From positions 13,565 to 54,462 of the forward strand of contig DHIO01000034.1 of assembly GCA_002403855.1 (NCBI GenBank): a stretch of DNA of 40,898 nucleotides, written 5' to 3'. Positions 14,836 to 23,268 of this stretch are shown here, in pieces. The stretch's first letter is position 1. Each line of letters starts with the position of its first letter. The DNA comes from Acidimicrobiia bacterium UBA4744. Its GTDB lineage: Bacteria > Actinomycetota > Acidimicrobiia > Spongiisociales > UBA4744. The notes beneath the pieces are model-generated. The model worked only from the letters and a program-made list of their open reading frames with translations, searched no databases and was not told the origin of the DNA. The position numbers and the translations under genes are program-made.

Positions 14836-17781
14836 ATGGCTAGGGAAACGTCGCCGGCCCGCCTGGGAATCACCGAGCCGCTGCTGCACAGATTTGCGAA
14901 AGCCGGCTGGATCGACCGGGAGGGCCTCGTCACCGAATCCGCCCTCGATTTGCTGGAGACCGTCCGGGCCGGTCCGGAGCCCGAAGCGACGCTCGACCGG
15001 GTTATCTCCCTACTCGAGTCCTCACCCGATCTGGCCCGCCGGGCTCTGAGCGAGCCCGGGTTGGGGCGAGCCTTGACCGTCGTCGCCGGATCCAGCCGGG
15101 CGCTGTCGGCCACGCTACGAACCAACCCCGAGTGGCTCGTGCCTGATGAAGAGCCGGTGCTCGAGGACCAGCCCGCCGACATATCGCCGGCGGAGCGTTT
15201 TCGGGCGATTCGGCGGTTTGTGCGACGGCGGTTGTTGTGGATCGCGGTGCGGGACCTGCTGGGACAGGCATCGATGCCGGAGGTGGGCCGGGACCTGGCC
15301 GACACCGCCGACGCCGCCGCCGCCGCGGCCTTGACCGCCGTCGACCACGAAGTGCGGCTCTCTCCCACCTTCAGCGACCTCCCCACCGTCCCCTTCGCGG
15401 TCATCGCCATGGGCAAATGGGGAGGACGGGAACTCAACTACTCCTCCGACATCGACGTGCTGTTCGTCTACGACCCCCCCACCGGGACGGATCCCGACCT
15501 GGCCCACCGCTACGCCACCAAAACCGCCACCGAGTTCATGGCCGCCCTCGGGAAAGTCACCCCGGAAGGAGCCGCCTACCGGGTCGATGCCGACCTCCGA
15601 CCGGAAGGCAAGAACGGGCCGCTGGCCCGATCCCTGGACGGCTACGCCGGCTACTACCAGAAGTGGGCCCAGACCTGGGAGTTCCAATCGCTCATCAAAG
15701 CCCGACCCGCCGCCGGCGACCACCACCTCGGGGAACGCTTCACCCAACTCATCGCCCCCCACGTCTACCCCGACACCCTCAACCCCGACGCCATCCGCCA
15801 AATCCGCACCATGAAAGCCCGCATCGAAGGACGGACCGCAGTGAGCGGAGCCGCTCATTCCGAGATCAAACGCGGCTTCGGCGGCATCCGGGACGTCGAA
15901 TTCGCCGTGCAGATGCTGCAACTCGTGCACGGCCGCTTCGACGAGGCTCTACGCTCACCGAGCACCCTCGAGGTGCTCATCACGCTCGGAGAACACGACT
16001 ACATCCGTGATGAAGACGCGCTCGATCTGGCCACCTCCTACCGGTGGTTGCGCGACCTCGAGCACCGCATCCAGCTCTACGACCTGAGGCAGACCCACAG
16101 GCTCCCCGACGACCCGGCCGGACGGACCCGGCTGGCCAAGAGCATGGGGTTCCGGGACGCCAACGGGCGGAGTGCCCTCGAGTTGTTCGAAGAGGAGCTC
16201 GTCGGCCACCGGGCCACGATCCGCACCATCCATGAACGCCTGTTCTATCGACCGCTCCTCGAAGCGTTCGCCGCTTCCCCCACGGTCCACCTGTCTCCGG
16301 AGGGCGCCGCTCGTCAGCTGGAGGCACTCGGTTTCCGTGACACGGCGGCAGCACAACGGGCACTGGAGGAGCTGACCACCGGGTTGTCGAGGCGTTCGCG
16401 GCTCATGCAGCAGATGCTGCCACTCATGATGGACTGGCTTTCGGACGCCCCCAACCCGGACTTGGGCTTGGACCAATTGCGCCTGCTGGTGACATCGACT
16501 CCCGACAACGCCGCCTTGATAGCCACTCTGCGGGATGCGCCGGTGGCGGCGGAGCGGATGTGCCGGCTGCTGGGAACAAGCCGTCTGCTGGGGCAGATGA
16601 TCGATCGGATCCCAGAGTTGCTGGGAACGCTAGGTGACGACGAGGAGCTGAACGCACGGCCCGCCCCCGAAGACCTGATCGAGAGTGCCACCCAGCACGT
16701 CCTCCTGCGCTCCAACTACCCGGAGCGTTTTCGGGCGATTCGGCGGTTTGTGCGACGGCGGTTGTTGTGGATCGCGGTGCGGGACCTGCTGGGACAGGCA
16801 TCGATGCCGGAGGTGGGCCGGGACCTGGCCGACACCGCCGACGCCGCCGCCGCCGCGGCCTTGACCGCCGTCGACCACGAAGTGCGGCTCTCTCCCACCT
16901 TCAGCGACCTCCCCACCGTCCCCTTCGCGGTCATCGCCATGGGCAAATGGGGAGGACGGGAACTCAACTACTCCTCCGACATCGACGTGCTGTTCGTCTA
17001 CGACCCCCCCACCGGGACGGATCCCGACCTGGCCCACCGCTACGCCACCAAAACCGCCACCGAGTTCATGGCCGCCCTCGGGAAAGTCACCCCGGAAGGA
17101 GCCGCCTACCGGGTCGATGCCGACCTCCGACCGGAAGGCAAGAACGGGCCGCTGGCCCGATCCCTGGACGGCTACGCCGGCTACTACCAGAAGTGGGCCC
17201 AGACCTGGGAGTTCCAATCGCTCATCAAAGCCCGACCCGCCGCCGGCGACCACCACCTCGGGGAACGCTTCACCCAACTCATCGCCCCCCACGTCTACCC
17301 CGACACCCTCAACCCCGACGCCATCCGCCAAATCCGCACCATGAAAGCCCGCATCGAAGGAGAGCGGCTGGGCCCCGGCGAGGATCCGGATTTTCACCTC
17401 AAACTGGGGAGGGGAGGCATGAACGACATCGAATTCCTCACCCAGCTTCTCCAGATGCGATTCGGCGGGCGGCAACCCGAACTGCGCACGGGTGGAACCA
17501 TCGCCGCGCTCGAGAGCCTGGCCGCTACCAACCACCTGACCCATACCGACTGCAGAGACCTGAGCGAGGCCTACCGGTTCTGTGCGACCGTCCGCAATCG
17601 GCTGTTCCTGCAGTACGGTCGCCCGGTAGATTCGCTTCCCACCGATCAGGAGGAGCTCACCAGACTGGCTCTCTCACTGGGCCATTTCGACGCTCCGCGA
17701 TCTTCGGTGCGGGAGGAGTATCGAAGGCTGACCCGACGAGCAAGACGGCTCGTCGAGCGGCGTTTCTACGGAGAACCGTGA
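14836..17781 (+). CDS. glnE: Glutamine synthetase adenylyltransferase / adenylyl-removing enzyme with two identical catalytic cores
   Basis: A 981-residue bifunctional regulator that adenylylates and deadenylylates glutamine synthetase in response to nitrogen status. Family members have two homologous nucleotidyltransferase domains, N-terminal removing (AR) and C-terminal transferring (AT), normally well diverged. Here residues about 120-332 and 630-842 are identical in protein and DNA, including the metal-binding SDID pair (Asp205/Asp207 and Asp715/Asp717). The flanks stay domain-specific: IKRGFGGIRDVEFAVQ after the first core is AR-like, LKLGRGGMNDIEFLTQ after the second is AT-like. Total length is normal for the family, so a core was replaced rather than added. 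Start chosen at the ATG at 14836, because the upstream ATG lies in repeat E and a -10 hexamer lies 7 nt before 14836. Whether both activities survive is unknown. Confidence 0.9.
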   Translation: MARETSPARLGITEPLLHRFAKAGWIDREGLVTESALDLLETVRAGPEPEATLDRVISLLESSPDLARRALSEPGLGRALTVVAGSSRALSATLRTNPEWLVPDEEPVLEDQPADISPAERFRAIRRFVRRRLLWIAVRDLLGQASMPEVGRDLADTADAAAAAALTAVDHEVRLSPTFSDLPTVPFAVIAMGKWGGRELNYSSDIDVLFVYDPPTGTDPDLAHRYATKTATEFMAALGKVTPEGAAYRVDADLRPEGKNGPLARSLDGYAGYYQKWAQTWEFQSLIKARPAAGDHHLGERFTQLIAPHVYPDTLNPDAIRQIRTMKARIEGRTAVSGAAHSEIKRGFGGIRDVEFAVQMLQLVHGRFDEALRSPSTLEVLITLGEHDYIRDEDALDLATSYRWLRDLEHRIQLYDLRQTHRLPDDPAGRTRLAKSMGFRDANGRSALELFEEELVGHRATIRTIHERLFYRPLLEAFAASPTVHLSPEGAARQLEALGFRDTAAAQRALEELTTGLSRRSRLMQQMLPLMMDWLSDAPNPDLGLDQLRLLVTSTPDNAALIATLRDAPVAAERMCRLLGTSRLLGQMIDRIPELLGTLGDDEELNARPAPEDLIESATQHVLLRSNYPERFRAIRRFVRRRLLWIAVRDLLGQASMPEVGRDLADTADAAAAAALTAVDHEVRLSPTFSDLPTVPFAVIAMGKWGGRELNYSSDIDVLFVYDPPTGTDPDLAHRYATKTATEFMAALGKVTPEGAAYRVDADLRPEGKNGPLARSLDGYAGYYQKWAQTWEFQSLIKARPAAGDHHLGERFTQLIAPHVYPDTLNPDAIRQIRTMKARIEGERLGPGEDPDFHLKLGRGGMNDIEFLTQLLQMRFGGRQPELRTGGTIAALESLAATNHLTHTDCRDLSEAYRFCATVRNRLFLQYGRPVDSLPTDQEELTRLALSLGHFDAPRSSVREEYRRLTRRARRLVERRFYGEP
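15191..15831 (+). repeat. 641-bp perfect direct repeat within glnE, copy 1
   Basis: Begins CGGAGCGTTTTCGGGCG and ends GCATCGAAGGA. I compared it line by line with copy 2 and saw no mismatch. The identity ends sharply: the bases before (g versus c) and after (c versus g) differ. Confidence 0.95.
16721..17361 (+). repeat. 641-bp perfect direct repeat within glnE, copy 2
   Basis: Identical to 15191-15831 at an offset of 1530 bp (510 codons, in frame). It covers the second nucleotidyltransferase core of GlnE. Confidence 0.95.
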
Positions 17782-17873
17782 GCGGCGGAAGATCTCCCGG
17801 CCTACCGACGGGCGCTTCGACCCGATAGCATGCAGCCGACCGGATCAACCGCGTAGGGAGCCCGCCACCCGAT

Positions 17874-19052
17874 ATGGACCACGACCTCGACGATGTACGC
17901 TCCATCGCCAAACGGGTAGCACCGCGCGCCGTCGAGCTGCGCAGAGCGATTCACCGCCGACCGGAGCTCGGGCGCCAGGAGTTTGCCACTACCCAGCTGG
18001 TGGAACGGTCGCTGGCGAATGCCGGCATCGACAGCCTGGTGCGGTCGACCGGCGCCGGGTTGATTGCCGACGTCGGCGAGGCGGGTTCGCTGGTCGGATT
18101 TCGCGCCGACCTCGACGCCCTGCCCATTCACGAGCAAACGGGACTACCGTTCGCTTCCGAACTGCCCGGCCTCATGCACGCGTGCGGGCACGACGCCCAT
18201 ACCGCCATCGGAGTAGGAATCGCGATCGCCCTTCAGGAACTCGGCTCGCTCCCCGGCCGGGTCCGGTTCGTCTTCCAGCCCGCCGAGGAGCTGTTTCCCG
18301 GTGGTGCCGACGAAATGATGCGCGAAGGAGCCATCGACGGAGTCGAGGCCATGGTGGCGCTCCATGTCGACCCGACCCTCCCTCCCGGGCAGATCGGCTT
18401 CAAGACCGGGCCCATCACCAGTTCATCCGACCGATTCTTGATCACCGTCGATGGGCCGGGCGGACACACGGCCAGGCCCCACGACACGGTCGATACGATC
18501 TTCGTCGCCGGTCAGGTGATCACCCAACTGCCGACCATGCTGGACCGCTTGATCGATGCCCGGATGCCCCTCTCGCTGGTGTTCGGGCGGGTGCAAGGCG
18601 GAATGGTCGGCAACGTGATCCCCACGACGGTGGAACTGAACGGCACCTGCCGTTCCCTCGATCGCGACACGTGGGAAAGCATGCCCAAACTGATCGAACG
18701 GCTCGTTCAGGACATCGTCGCTCCCCTCGGCGCGACGGCCACCGTCCTCTACGAGGTGGGGATACCGCCGGTGGTCAACGACCAATTCGTGGTCGCCGAG
18801 GTGGAGTACGCGGTGTCCAGCGTGCTCGGTACCCACGCGGTGGCGTTGACCCACGCCAGCCTCGGAGCAGAGGACTTCTCCTACTTCCTGCAGGAGATTC
18901 CGGGAGCGCTCTTCCGTCTCGGCACCCAGTTGCCCGACCGCAAGACCGATCTCCACTCCGCCTGGTTCGACATCGACGAAGCTGCCATCGAGGTCGGCAT
19001 CGTGGCCGGGACCACAGCTCTCCTGCGCCTGATGGCCTGCGATTGGAGCTGA
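17874..19052 (+). CDS. M20-family amidohydrolase
   Basis: A 392-residue metal-dependent amidohydrolase of the M20D group (hippurate / N-acyl amino acid hydrolases). Metal-binding and catalytic motifs are all present: GFRADLDALP, MHACGHDAHTA, FQPAEELFPGGADEM, LHVDPTLPPG and the late GAEDFSYFLQEIPG and DLHSAWFD. The middle insert (about 185-295) is the dimerisation domain with GPGGHTARPHDTVD. It likely removes an acyl group from an amino acid or small amide; the exact substrate cannot be assigned. The gene lies 92 nt after glnE on the same strand. The ATG at 17874 is the first that gives a full domain; AGGGAG is 15 nt upstream, rather far for a ribosome site. Confidence 0.88.
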   Translation: MDHDLDDVRSIAKRVAPRAVELRRAIHRRPELGRQEFATTQLVERSLANAGIDSLVRSTGAGLIADVGEAGSLVGFRADLDALPIHEQTGLPFASELPGLMHACGHDAHTAIGVGIAIALQELGSLPGRVRFVFQPAEELFPGGADEMMREGAIDGVEAMVALHVDPTLPPGQIGFKTGPITSSSDRFLITVDGPGGHTARPHDTVDTIFVAGQVITQLPTMLDRLIDARMPLSLVFGRVQGGMVGNVIPTTVELNGTCRSLDRDTWESMPKLIERLVQDIVAPLGATATVLYEVGIPPVVNDQFVVAEVEYAVSSVLGTHAVALTHASLGAEDFSYFLQEIPGALFRLGTQLPDRKTDLHSAWFDIDEAAIEVGIVAGTTALLRLMACDWS

Positions 19053-19117
19053 GACGGGTTTCAGGTTTCAGGTTCGTGGTCAAGAACGAGTAACGAGGAC
19101 GGGTTCGGGGGCCGATA

Positions 19118-21982
19118 ATGGTTCGACCCACCAACGAGCACCTCATGGCCGACACCCGGGACATTCTGCGCTACTTGGCCGACCTGGCGCCGGAAGGCCG
19201 CAGAACCTTCGACGTCGTACATCGGGCCGGTGAGTTCGTCTATCTGGGCTGGCAGCCTCTGCTGATCCAACCCGAGAGCGTCGCCGAAGGAGCCCCGCTC
19301 CAACCGCAGCGGGAGGTGGTGCACCGAGATCTGAGGAATCTGGCGGCCATCGATTCGCTGCACGCGGCGGAACGTCTGCTGCGGATCGGGTGGCTGTTCC
19401 TGTGCGGCACCACCGACTACCGGGAGGAGCAGGCCCGGTTCTGCCTGCCGTTGCTGTCTATGCCCGTCCGCCTGAGGCGGACCGGGCGCGCTCACCAGGT
19501 AATCCGTGAGGGCGACGTTGAGATGCCCGGAGACCTGTTCGACGACGCTTCCCGGGAGCTTCTCGAGGACTCGGCGGACCCCTACGGGGGCGGCGCGGTT
19601 CCGTCCGATCCCCGGCTCTTCGATCGGATGCCGCGGTTCCAGTCATGGATCGGGGAAGCCCTGGCCAGCGCCGGTTTGCCGCCGGCTCCCATCGAGAGTC
19701 CCGATGCCGATCCCGTTGCCCTCCGGCAGGAACCCGGGCTTCGGGTCGTCCCCGGTGCCGCCGTCTTCACCGTCCGGGACACCGTCGCCCCCAATGTGCG
19801 GGGAGCGCTGCTCGGATGGACGTCGGAACTGCTCGACGGAACGGCCTTCGAGGCGATGTACTCATCCCCAGGCGATGTGCCGTCGGTCCGAGACACGTCG
19901 ATCGAGACTCCCCTTCCTCTCAACGCCCGCCAGCGAGAAGCTCTGGAACGGACCCGGGGTGAAAGGATCACCGTGGTTTCCGGTCCGCCCGGCACCGGCA
20001 AGAGTCACCTGGTTGCCGCCGCCGCCATGGATGAAGTAGGACGGGGCAACAGCGTTCTGGTGGCCACCCAGTCCACGTACGCGGCCGACGTGATCGCCGA
20101 CCTGCTCGACCGGCACCCCGGACCCCGTCATGTCCGGTTCGGTCGCCGCCAACACCGCACTACTGCAGCAGACGAACTATCGGAGGGGATGGCCCGGCCC
20201 TACCCGGCGGGGGAGCTCGATCGCATCGAGGAGAGGCTGGACACCGCCCGCCGGCGGGTCGAAGGGGTGCGGGCGACGCTCACGTCCTTGCTGGAACGAG
20301 AGCAGGCATTCTCCAAGGGTCTCACCCGGCGGGCCGCTCTGTCGCTGGTGACCTCCCAGGCGCCGGGCGTCCTCAACGAGCAGCTGGACCTAGCCAAGGT
20401 GGGCCGGACGCTCAATCGGGCCCGGCAATCCCGTGGACCGCTGGCCAAGGTTCGTCGGGTGCGCGCCGAGCGACGGCTCCGTCGCATGGTGGATGCTCGA
20501 GCCGATGCGACGCTCGACCAGATCGCCGCCGCCCTCGATGCCGCCCACGCCGAAGCAGACGTGCGAAACGGGCTGGCCGGAGGTGGGCTCTCATTGGACC
20601 CGCTCTGGCAGGAACTCGAGGGGGCCGAAACAGAATGGAGAGCGGCAGTCGGGGAGGCAATCGAAGCTCGACGGCGGTCCCGCCGCAACAGCCGCCGCAC
20701 ATCGACCCGAACGGTGGCCGCCCTGGCCTCGGCTCTGCGCTCGGGCCGCGTGCAACGGCGCCGGATGCTGCGTGACCTCTCCGGAGATCATTTCCTGGAC
20801 GTGCTGCCTCTCTGGCTGGGAACACTCACCGAGATCGACGACACGTTGCCGGTCACCCCGAACATGTTCGACGTCGTGATCTTCGATGAGGCGAGCCAGA
20901 TCGATCAGACACGGGCCGCTCCGGCGTTGGCCCGAGCCGGACGGGCCATGATCGTCGGAGATCCCCGACAGTTGCGGCATGTCTCGTTCGTTGCCGACGA
21001 CGCCGCCCGCACTGCCGCCGAACGCCATGGAATAGGCGGGGAGCTGGCCCGGATCCTGGACGTCCGCCGCAACAGCCTCTTCGATGCCGCCGCCGGAGCT
21101 TCCGCCGTCACCCGGCTGGACGAGCATTTCCGCTCGGTTCCGCACATCATCGGTTTCTCGGACCGAAACTTCTACGGCGGCCGGTTGCGGTACATGACGC
21201 AGCACCCCTCAACAGAGACCAAAGATGCCATCAGGTTGAGGGAGGTGGCGGGCAGACGAGATGAGTCGGGCGTCAATCGGGCCGAGATAGCCGCCGTGCT
21301 GGAAGAAGTGCGCGCCGCGCAGGCATCCGGCGCTTCGAGTGTCGGCGTCGTCACGCCGTTCCGGGCTCAAGCCGATGCCCTCGAGGAGGCTCTCCTGGAC
21401 GAGTTCAGCCCGGAGGAGATGGAACGGCTGGGGCTGCGCACCGGAACAGTGCATGCCTTCCAGGGGAACGAACGTGGAACGGTGATTGCCTCGCTGGTCC
21501 TGTCGGCCGGTGATCTCGGGGGCTCCCTACGCTTTGTCGAGGATCCGAATCTCTTCAATGTCCTGGTCACCCGGGCTCGGTCGCAGATGGTCGTGGTCGC
21601 CTCGCTCGGCCCGCACGATCTCCCCAAGGGTCTCCTGGTCGACTATCTCCGGCATGCCCATCATCCTCCCCTGCCGTCGCAATCAACGGCTCAACCAGAA
21701 GGCTGGAGCGGCGAGCTGACCCGAGAGCTGGCCGGCTACTCGCTGAGGGTCACCCCCAACTACCCCGTAGCCGGCTGGCAGGTCGATCTGTCGGTCGGAG
21801 ACGGTGATGCAACCATCGGTGTGGAGTGTGCGGTACATCCACTCGGACCGGCATTGCACATCGAACGCCATCAGGCTCTGCGCCGGGCGGGGTGGAGGCT
21901 CACCGACTGCTACCAGAGCCGCTGGCTGACCCAACCGGAAGAAGCTTCGGCTGCACTCGCCCGGCGGGTGCTGGCGACCTGA
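19118..21982 (+). CDS. Large SF1 (UPF1/DNA2-like) helicase with degenerate nuclease-like C-terminus
   Basis: A protein of up to 954 residues. An N-terminal region (1-270) of unknown fold precedes a full superfamily 1B helicase. Walker A is GPPGTGKS (289-296), Walker B IFDEASQ (Asp590-Glu591), and motif III GDPRQLRHVSF; further motifs are LDEHFRS, VVTPFRAQADAL, GTVHAFQGNERG and FNVLVTRARSQ. An Arg-rich coiled insert (about 360-540) separates motifs I and II. The last 90 residues (VDLSVGDGDATIGVECAVH) resemble a PD-(D/E)XK or Vsr-like nuclease, but the expected Lys is Ala905, so it may be inactive. Role unknown: repair, RNA metabolism or defence are possible. A GATAAT hexamer overlaps the first ATG, so the ATG at 19145 may be the real start. 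Confidence 0.8.
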   Translation: MVRPTNEHLMADTRDILRYLADLAPEGRRTFDVVHRAGEFVYLGWQPLLIQPESVAEGAPLQPQREVVHRDLRNLAAIDSLHAAERLLRIGWLFLCGTTDYREEQARFCLPLLSMPVRLRRTGRAHQVIREGDVEMPGDLFDDASRELLEDSADPYGGGAVPSDPRLFDRMPRFQSWIGEALASAGLPPAPIESPDADPVALRQEPGLRVVPGAAVFTVRDTVAPNVRGALLGWTSELLDGTAFEAMYSSPGDVPSVRDTSIETPLPLNARQREALERTRGERITVVSGPPGTGKSHLVAAAAMDEVGRGNSVLVATQSTYAADVIADLLDRHPGPRHVRFGRRQHRTTAADELSEGMARPYPAGELDRIEERLDTARRRVEGVRATLTSLLEREQAFSKGLTRRAALSLVTSQAPGVLNEQLDLAKVGRTLNRARQSRGPLAKVRRVRAERRLRRMVDARADATLDQIAAALDAAHAEADVRNGLAGGGLSLDPLWQELEGAETEWRAAVGEAIEARRRSRRNSRRTSTRTVAALASALRSGRVQRRRMLRDLSGDHFLDVLPLWLGTLTEIDDTLPVTPNMFDVVIFDEASQIDQTRAAPALARAGRAMIVGDPRQLRHVSFVADDAARTAAERHGIGGELARILDVRRNSLFDAAAGASAVTRLDEHFRSVPHIIGFSDRNFYGGRLRYMTQHPSTETKDAIRLREVAGRRDESGVNRAEIAAVLEEVRAAQASGASSVGVVTPFRAQADALEEALLDEFSPEEMERLGLRTGTVHAFQGNERGTVIASLVLSAGDLGGSLRFVEDPNLFNVLVTRARSQMVVVASLGPHDLPKGLLVDYLRHAHHPPLPSQSTAQPEGWSGELTRELAGYSLRVTPNYPVAGWQVDLSVGDGDATIGVECAVHPLGPALHIERHQALRRAGWRLTDCYQSRWLTQPEEASAALARRVLAT

Positions 21983-21987
21983 ATACG

Positions 21988-22001
21988 TGCAGATATCTGC
22001 A
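21988..22001. promoter_or_regulatory. Perfect 14-bp palindrome, candidate operator
   Basis: TGCAGATATCTGCA, 5 nt past the helicase stop and about 120 nt before the rhodanese gene. It has no hairpin loop, so it looks more like a dimeric protein site than a terminator. Its identity is unknown. Confidence 0.4.
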
Positions 22002-22073
22002 TAGGGTCGAAATGCCCCATCTGATGTGTCCATTTCCTCCGACCCAGGGTCCTTTGGCGGAGAGGGGTGGTTG

Positions 22074-22079
22074 TATCAT
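22074..22079 (+). promoter_or_regulatory. Candidate -10 box for rhodanese-cytochrome genes
   Basis: TATCAT, 14 nt upstream of the Rex-like palindrome. A possible -35 (TTGGCG, 22054-22059) is only 14 nt away, so the -35 is uncertain. Transcription would start just before the operator. Confidence 0.35.
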
Positions 22080-22093
22080 TGCGGCGAGGGAGG

Positions 22094-22111
22094 TTGTGAA
22101 TGCGTTCACAA
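22094..22111. promoter_or_regulatory. Rex-type (or Crp/FNR-type) operator
   Basis: TTGTGAATGCGTTCACAA is a perfect inverted repeat with 7-bp arms and a TGCG centre. It matches the known Rex operator form TTGTGAAnnnnTTCACAA used by actinobacterial Rex, the NADH/NAD+ sensor. It also fits the Crp form TGTGA-N6-TCACA. It lies 12 nt before the rhodanese ATG and downstream of the likely -10 box, where a bound protein would block transcription. Confidence 0.65.
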
Positions 22112-22123
22112 GGAGACGTACCT

Positions 22124-23209
22124 ATGTCCAGGAGGACCAGACTGTTCAAGCTGCTGGCGGTATTCACCGTGTTCAGCCTGATCGCCCTCGCTGGTTGCGC
22201 GGACGATGCGGCGGAGGATACGACGACCACCACCGCAGCGCCCACTACCACCGAGGCGACCACCACCACGACCGAGGCGACCACCACCACGACCGAGGCG
22301 ACCACCACCACGACCGAGGCGGTCGACGAAGCCGCCGTGCTCAGCGACCATGTCACCGCGCAGTACGCGGAGTGGAAGCCGGTCATCGGAGCGGAAGCCC
22401 TGTTCGAGAATCTGTCGGACGGCGACGAGTCGAACGACCCGTTCATCGTCAGCGTTCGCTCTCCCGAGCACTACGCCATTGGACACATCGAAGGGGCGAT
22501 CAACATCCCCTGGAAGACCATTGCCGACCCGGACAGCCTGGCGCAGCTACCCACCGATCAGCCCATCGTCGTCTACTGCTACACCGGTCACACCGGCCAG
22601 GTAGCGGCGTCGTTGTTGAAGCTGTTCGGCTACGACGTGCAGAACTTGAAATTCGGGATGATGGGATGGACCGACGACGACGAAGTCCTGGCCACGGACC
22701 GGTACACCGGAGCTCCCGGCTATCCGACCGTGACGGAACCGACGGAGGCCACCGAGACCTTCGACCTTCCGGTGATGGCCACCGGTGAGACGGAGGCCTC
22801 GGCTATCGCCCTCTCTGCAGCTCAGTCCATGTTGGCCGACTGGAAGCCGGTCGCTTCGGCTGAGAGCCTTTTCGACAATATGGCCGACGGGGACGACTCC
22901 AACGACTTCTTCGTGGTGAGCGTGCGAGCCCCCGACGCCTACGCTCTCGGACACGTGGAAGGCGCGATCAACATCGGATGGAAGGCGATCGCCGACCCGG
23001 CCAACCTGGCTTCGTTGCCGACCGACCAGCCGATCATGGTGTACTGCTATACCGGCCATACCGGCCAGGTAGCCGCCACCGCGCTGATGCTGCTCGGCTA
23101 CGACGTCACGAACATGAAGTTCGGGATGATGGGCTGGACCGACGACGACGAGGTCCTCGCCACGGGTCGGTACACCGGGGCTCCCGGCTACCCAACCGTT
23201 TCCGGATAG
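22124..23209 (+). CDS. Double-rhodanese lipoprotein (ExtH-like)
   Basis: A 361-residue exported lipoprotein. The signal peptide ends in lipobox LAGC (Cys25). A Thr/Glu linker follows with three TTTTEA-type repeats, then two rhodanese domains (about 78-200 and 232-361). Both carry the same active-site loop CYTGHTGQVA (Cys152, Cys308), and both continue into a KFGMMGWTDDDEVLAT segment. The two halves are about 70% alike in DNA, an old internal duplication. Rhodaneses move sulfane sulfur and can bind selenium. Start chosen at the ATG with AAGGAG 8 nt before it. It is immediately upstream of the multihaem cytochrome. The family name ExtH (selenite/tellurite reduction operon rhodanese-like protein) fits by recall, and was not checked. 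Confidence 0.85.
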   Translation: MSRRTRLFKLLAVFTVFSLIALAGCADDAAEDTTTTTAAPTTTEATTTTTEATTTTTEATTTTTEAVDEAAVLSDHVTAQYAEWKPVIGAEALFENLSDGDESNDPFIVSVRSPEHYAIGHIEGAINIPWKTIADPDSLAQLPTDQPIVVYCYTGHTGQVAASLLKLFGYDVQNLKFGMMGWTDDDEVLATDRYTGAPGYPTVTEPTEATETFDLPVMATGETEASAIALSAAQSMLADWKPVASAESLFDNMADGDDSNDFFVVSVRAPDAYALGHVEGAINIGWKAIADPANLASLPTDQPIMVYCYTGHTGQVAATALMLLGYDVTNMKFGMMGWTDDDEVLATGRYTGAPGYPTVSG

Positions 23210-23221
23210 CTCACCGATATC

Positions 23222-23248
23222 GGGGCGCCGGGCTGAACCCGGCGCCCC
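23222..23248 (+). terminator. Strong hairpin between rhodanese and cytochrome genes
   Basis: GGGGCGCCGGG-CTGAA-CCCGGCGCCCC, an 11-bp perfect stem followed by TCTCCGATT and then the cytochrome ribosome site. The T tract is poor, so it may attenuate, process or stabilise the message rather than end it. Confidence 0.55.
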
Positions 23249-23268
23249 TCTCCGATTGAGGAGGTGAG

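Noticed and set aside
14836..17781. glnE as two tandem fused genes or a simple tandem duplication
   Set aside because: Total length is normal for GlnE, and the flanks outside the 641-bp repeats are those of one AR and one AT domain, so nothing has been added.
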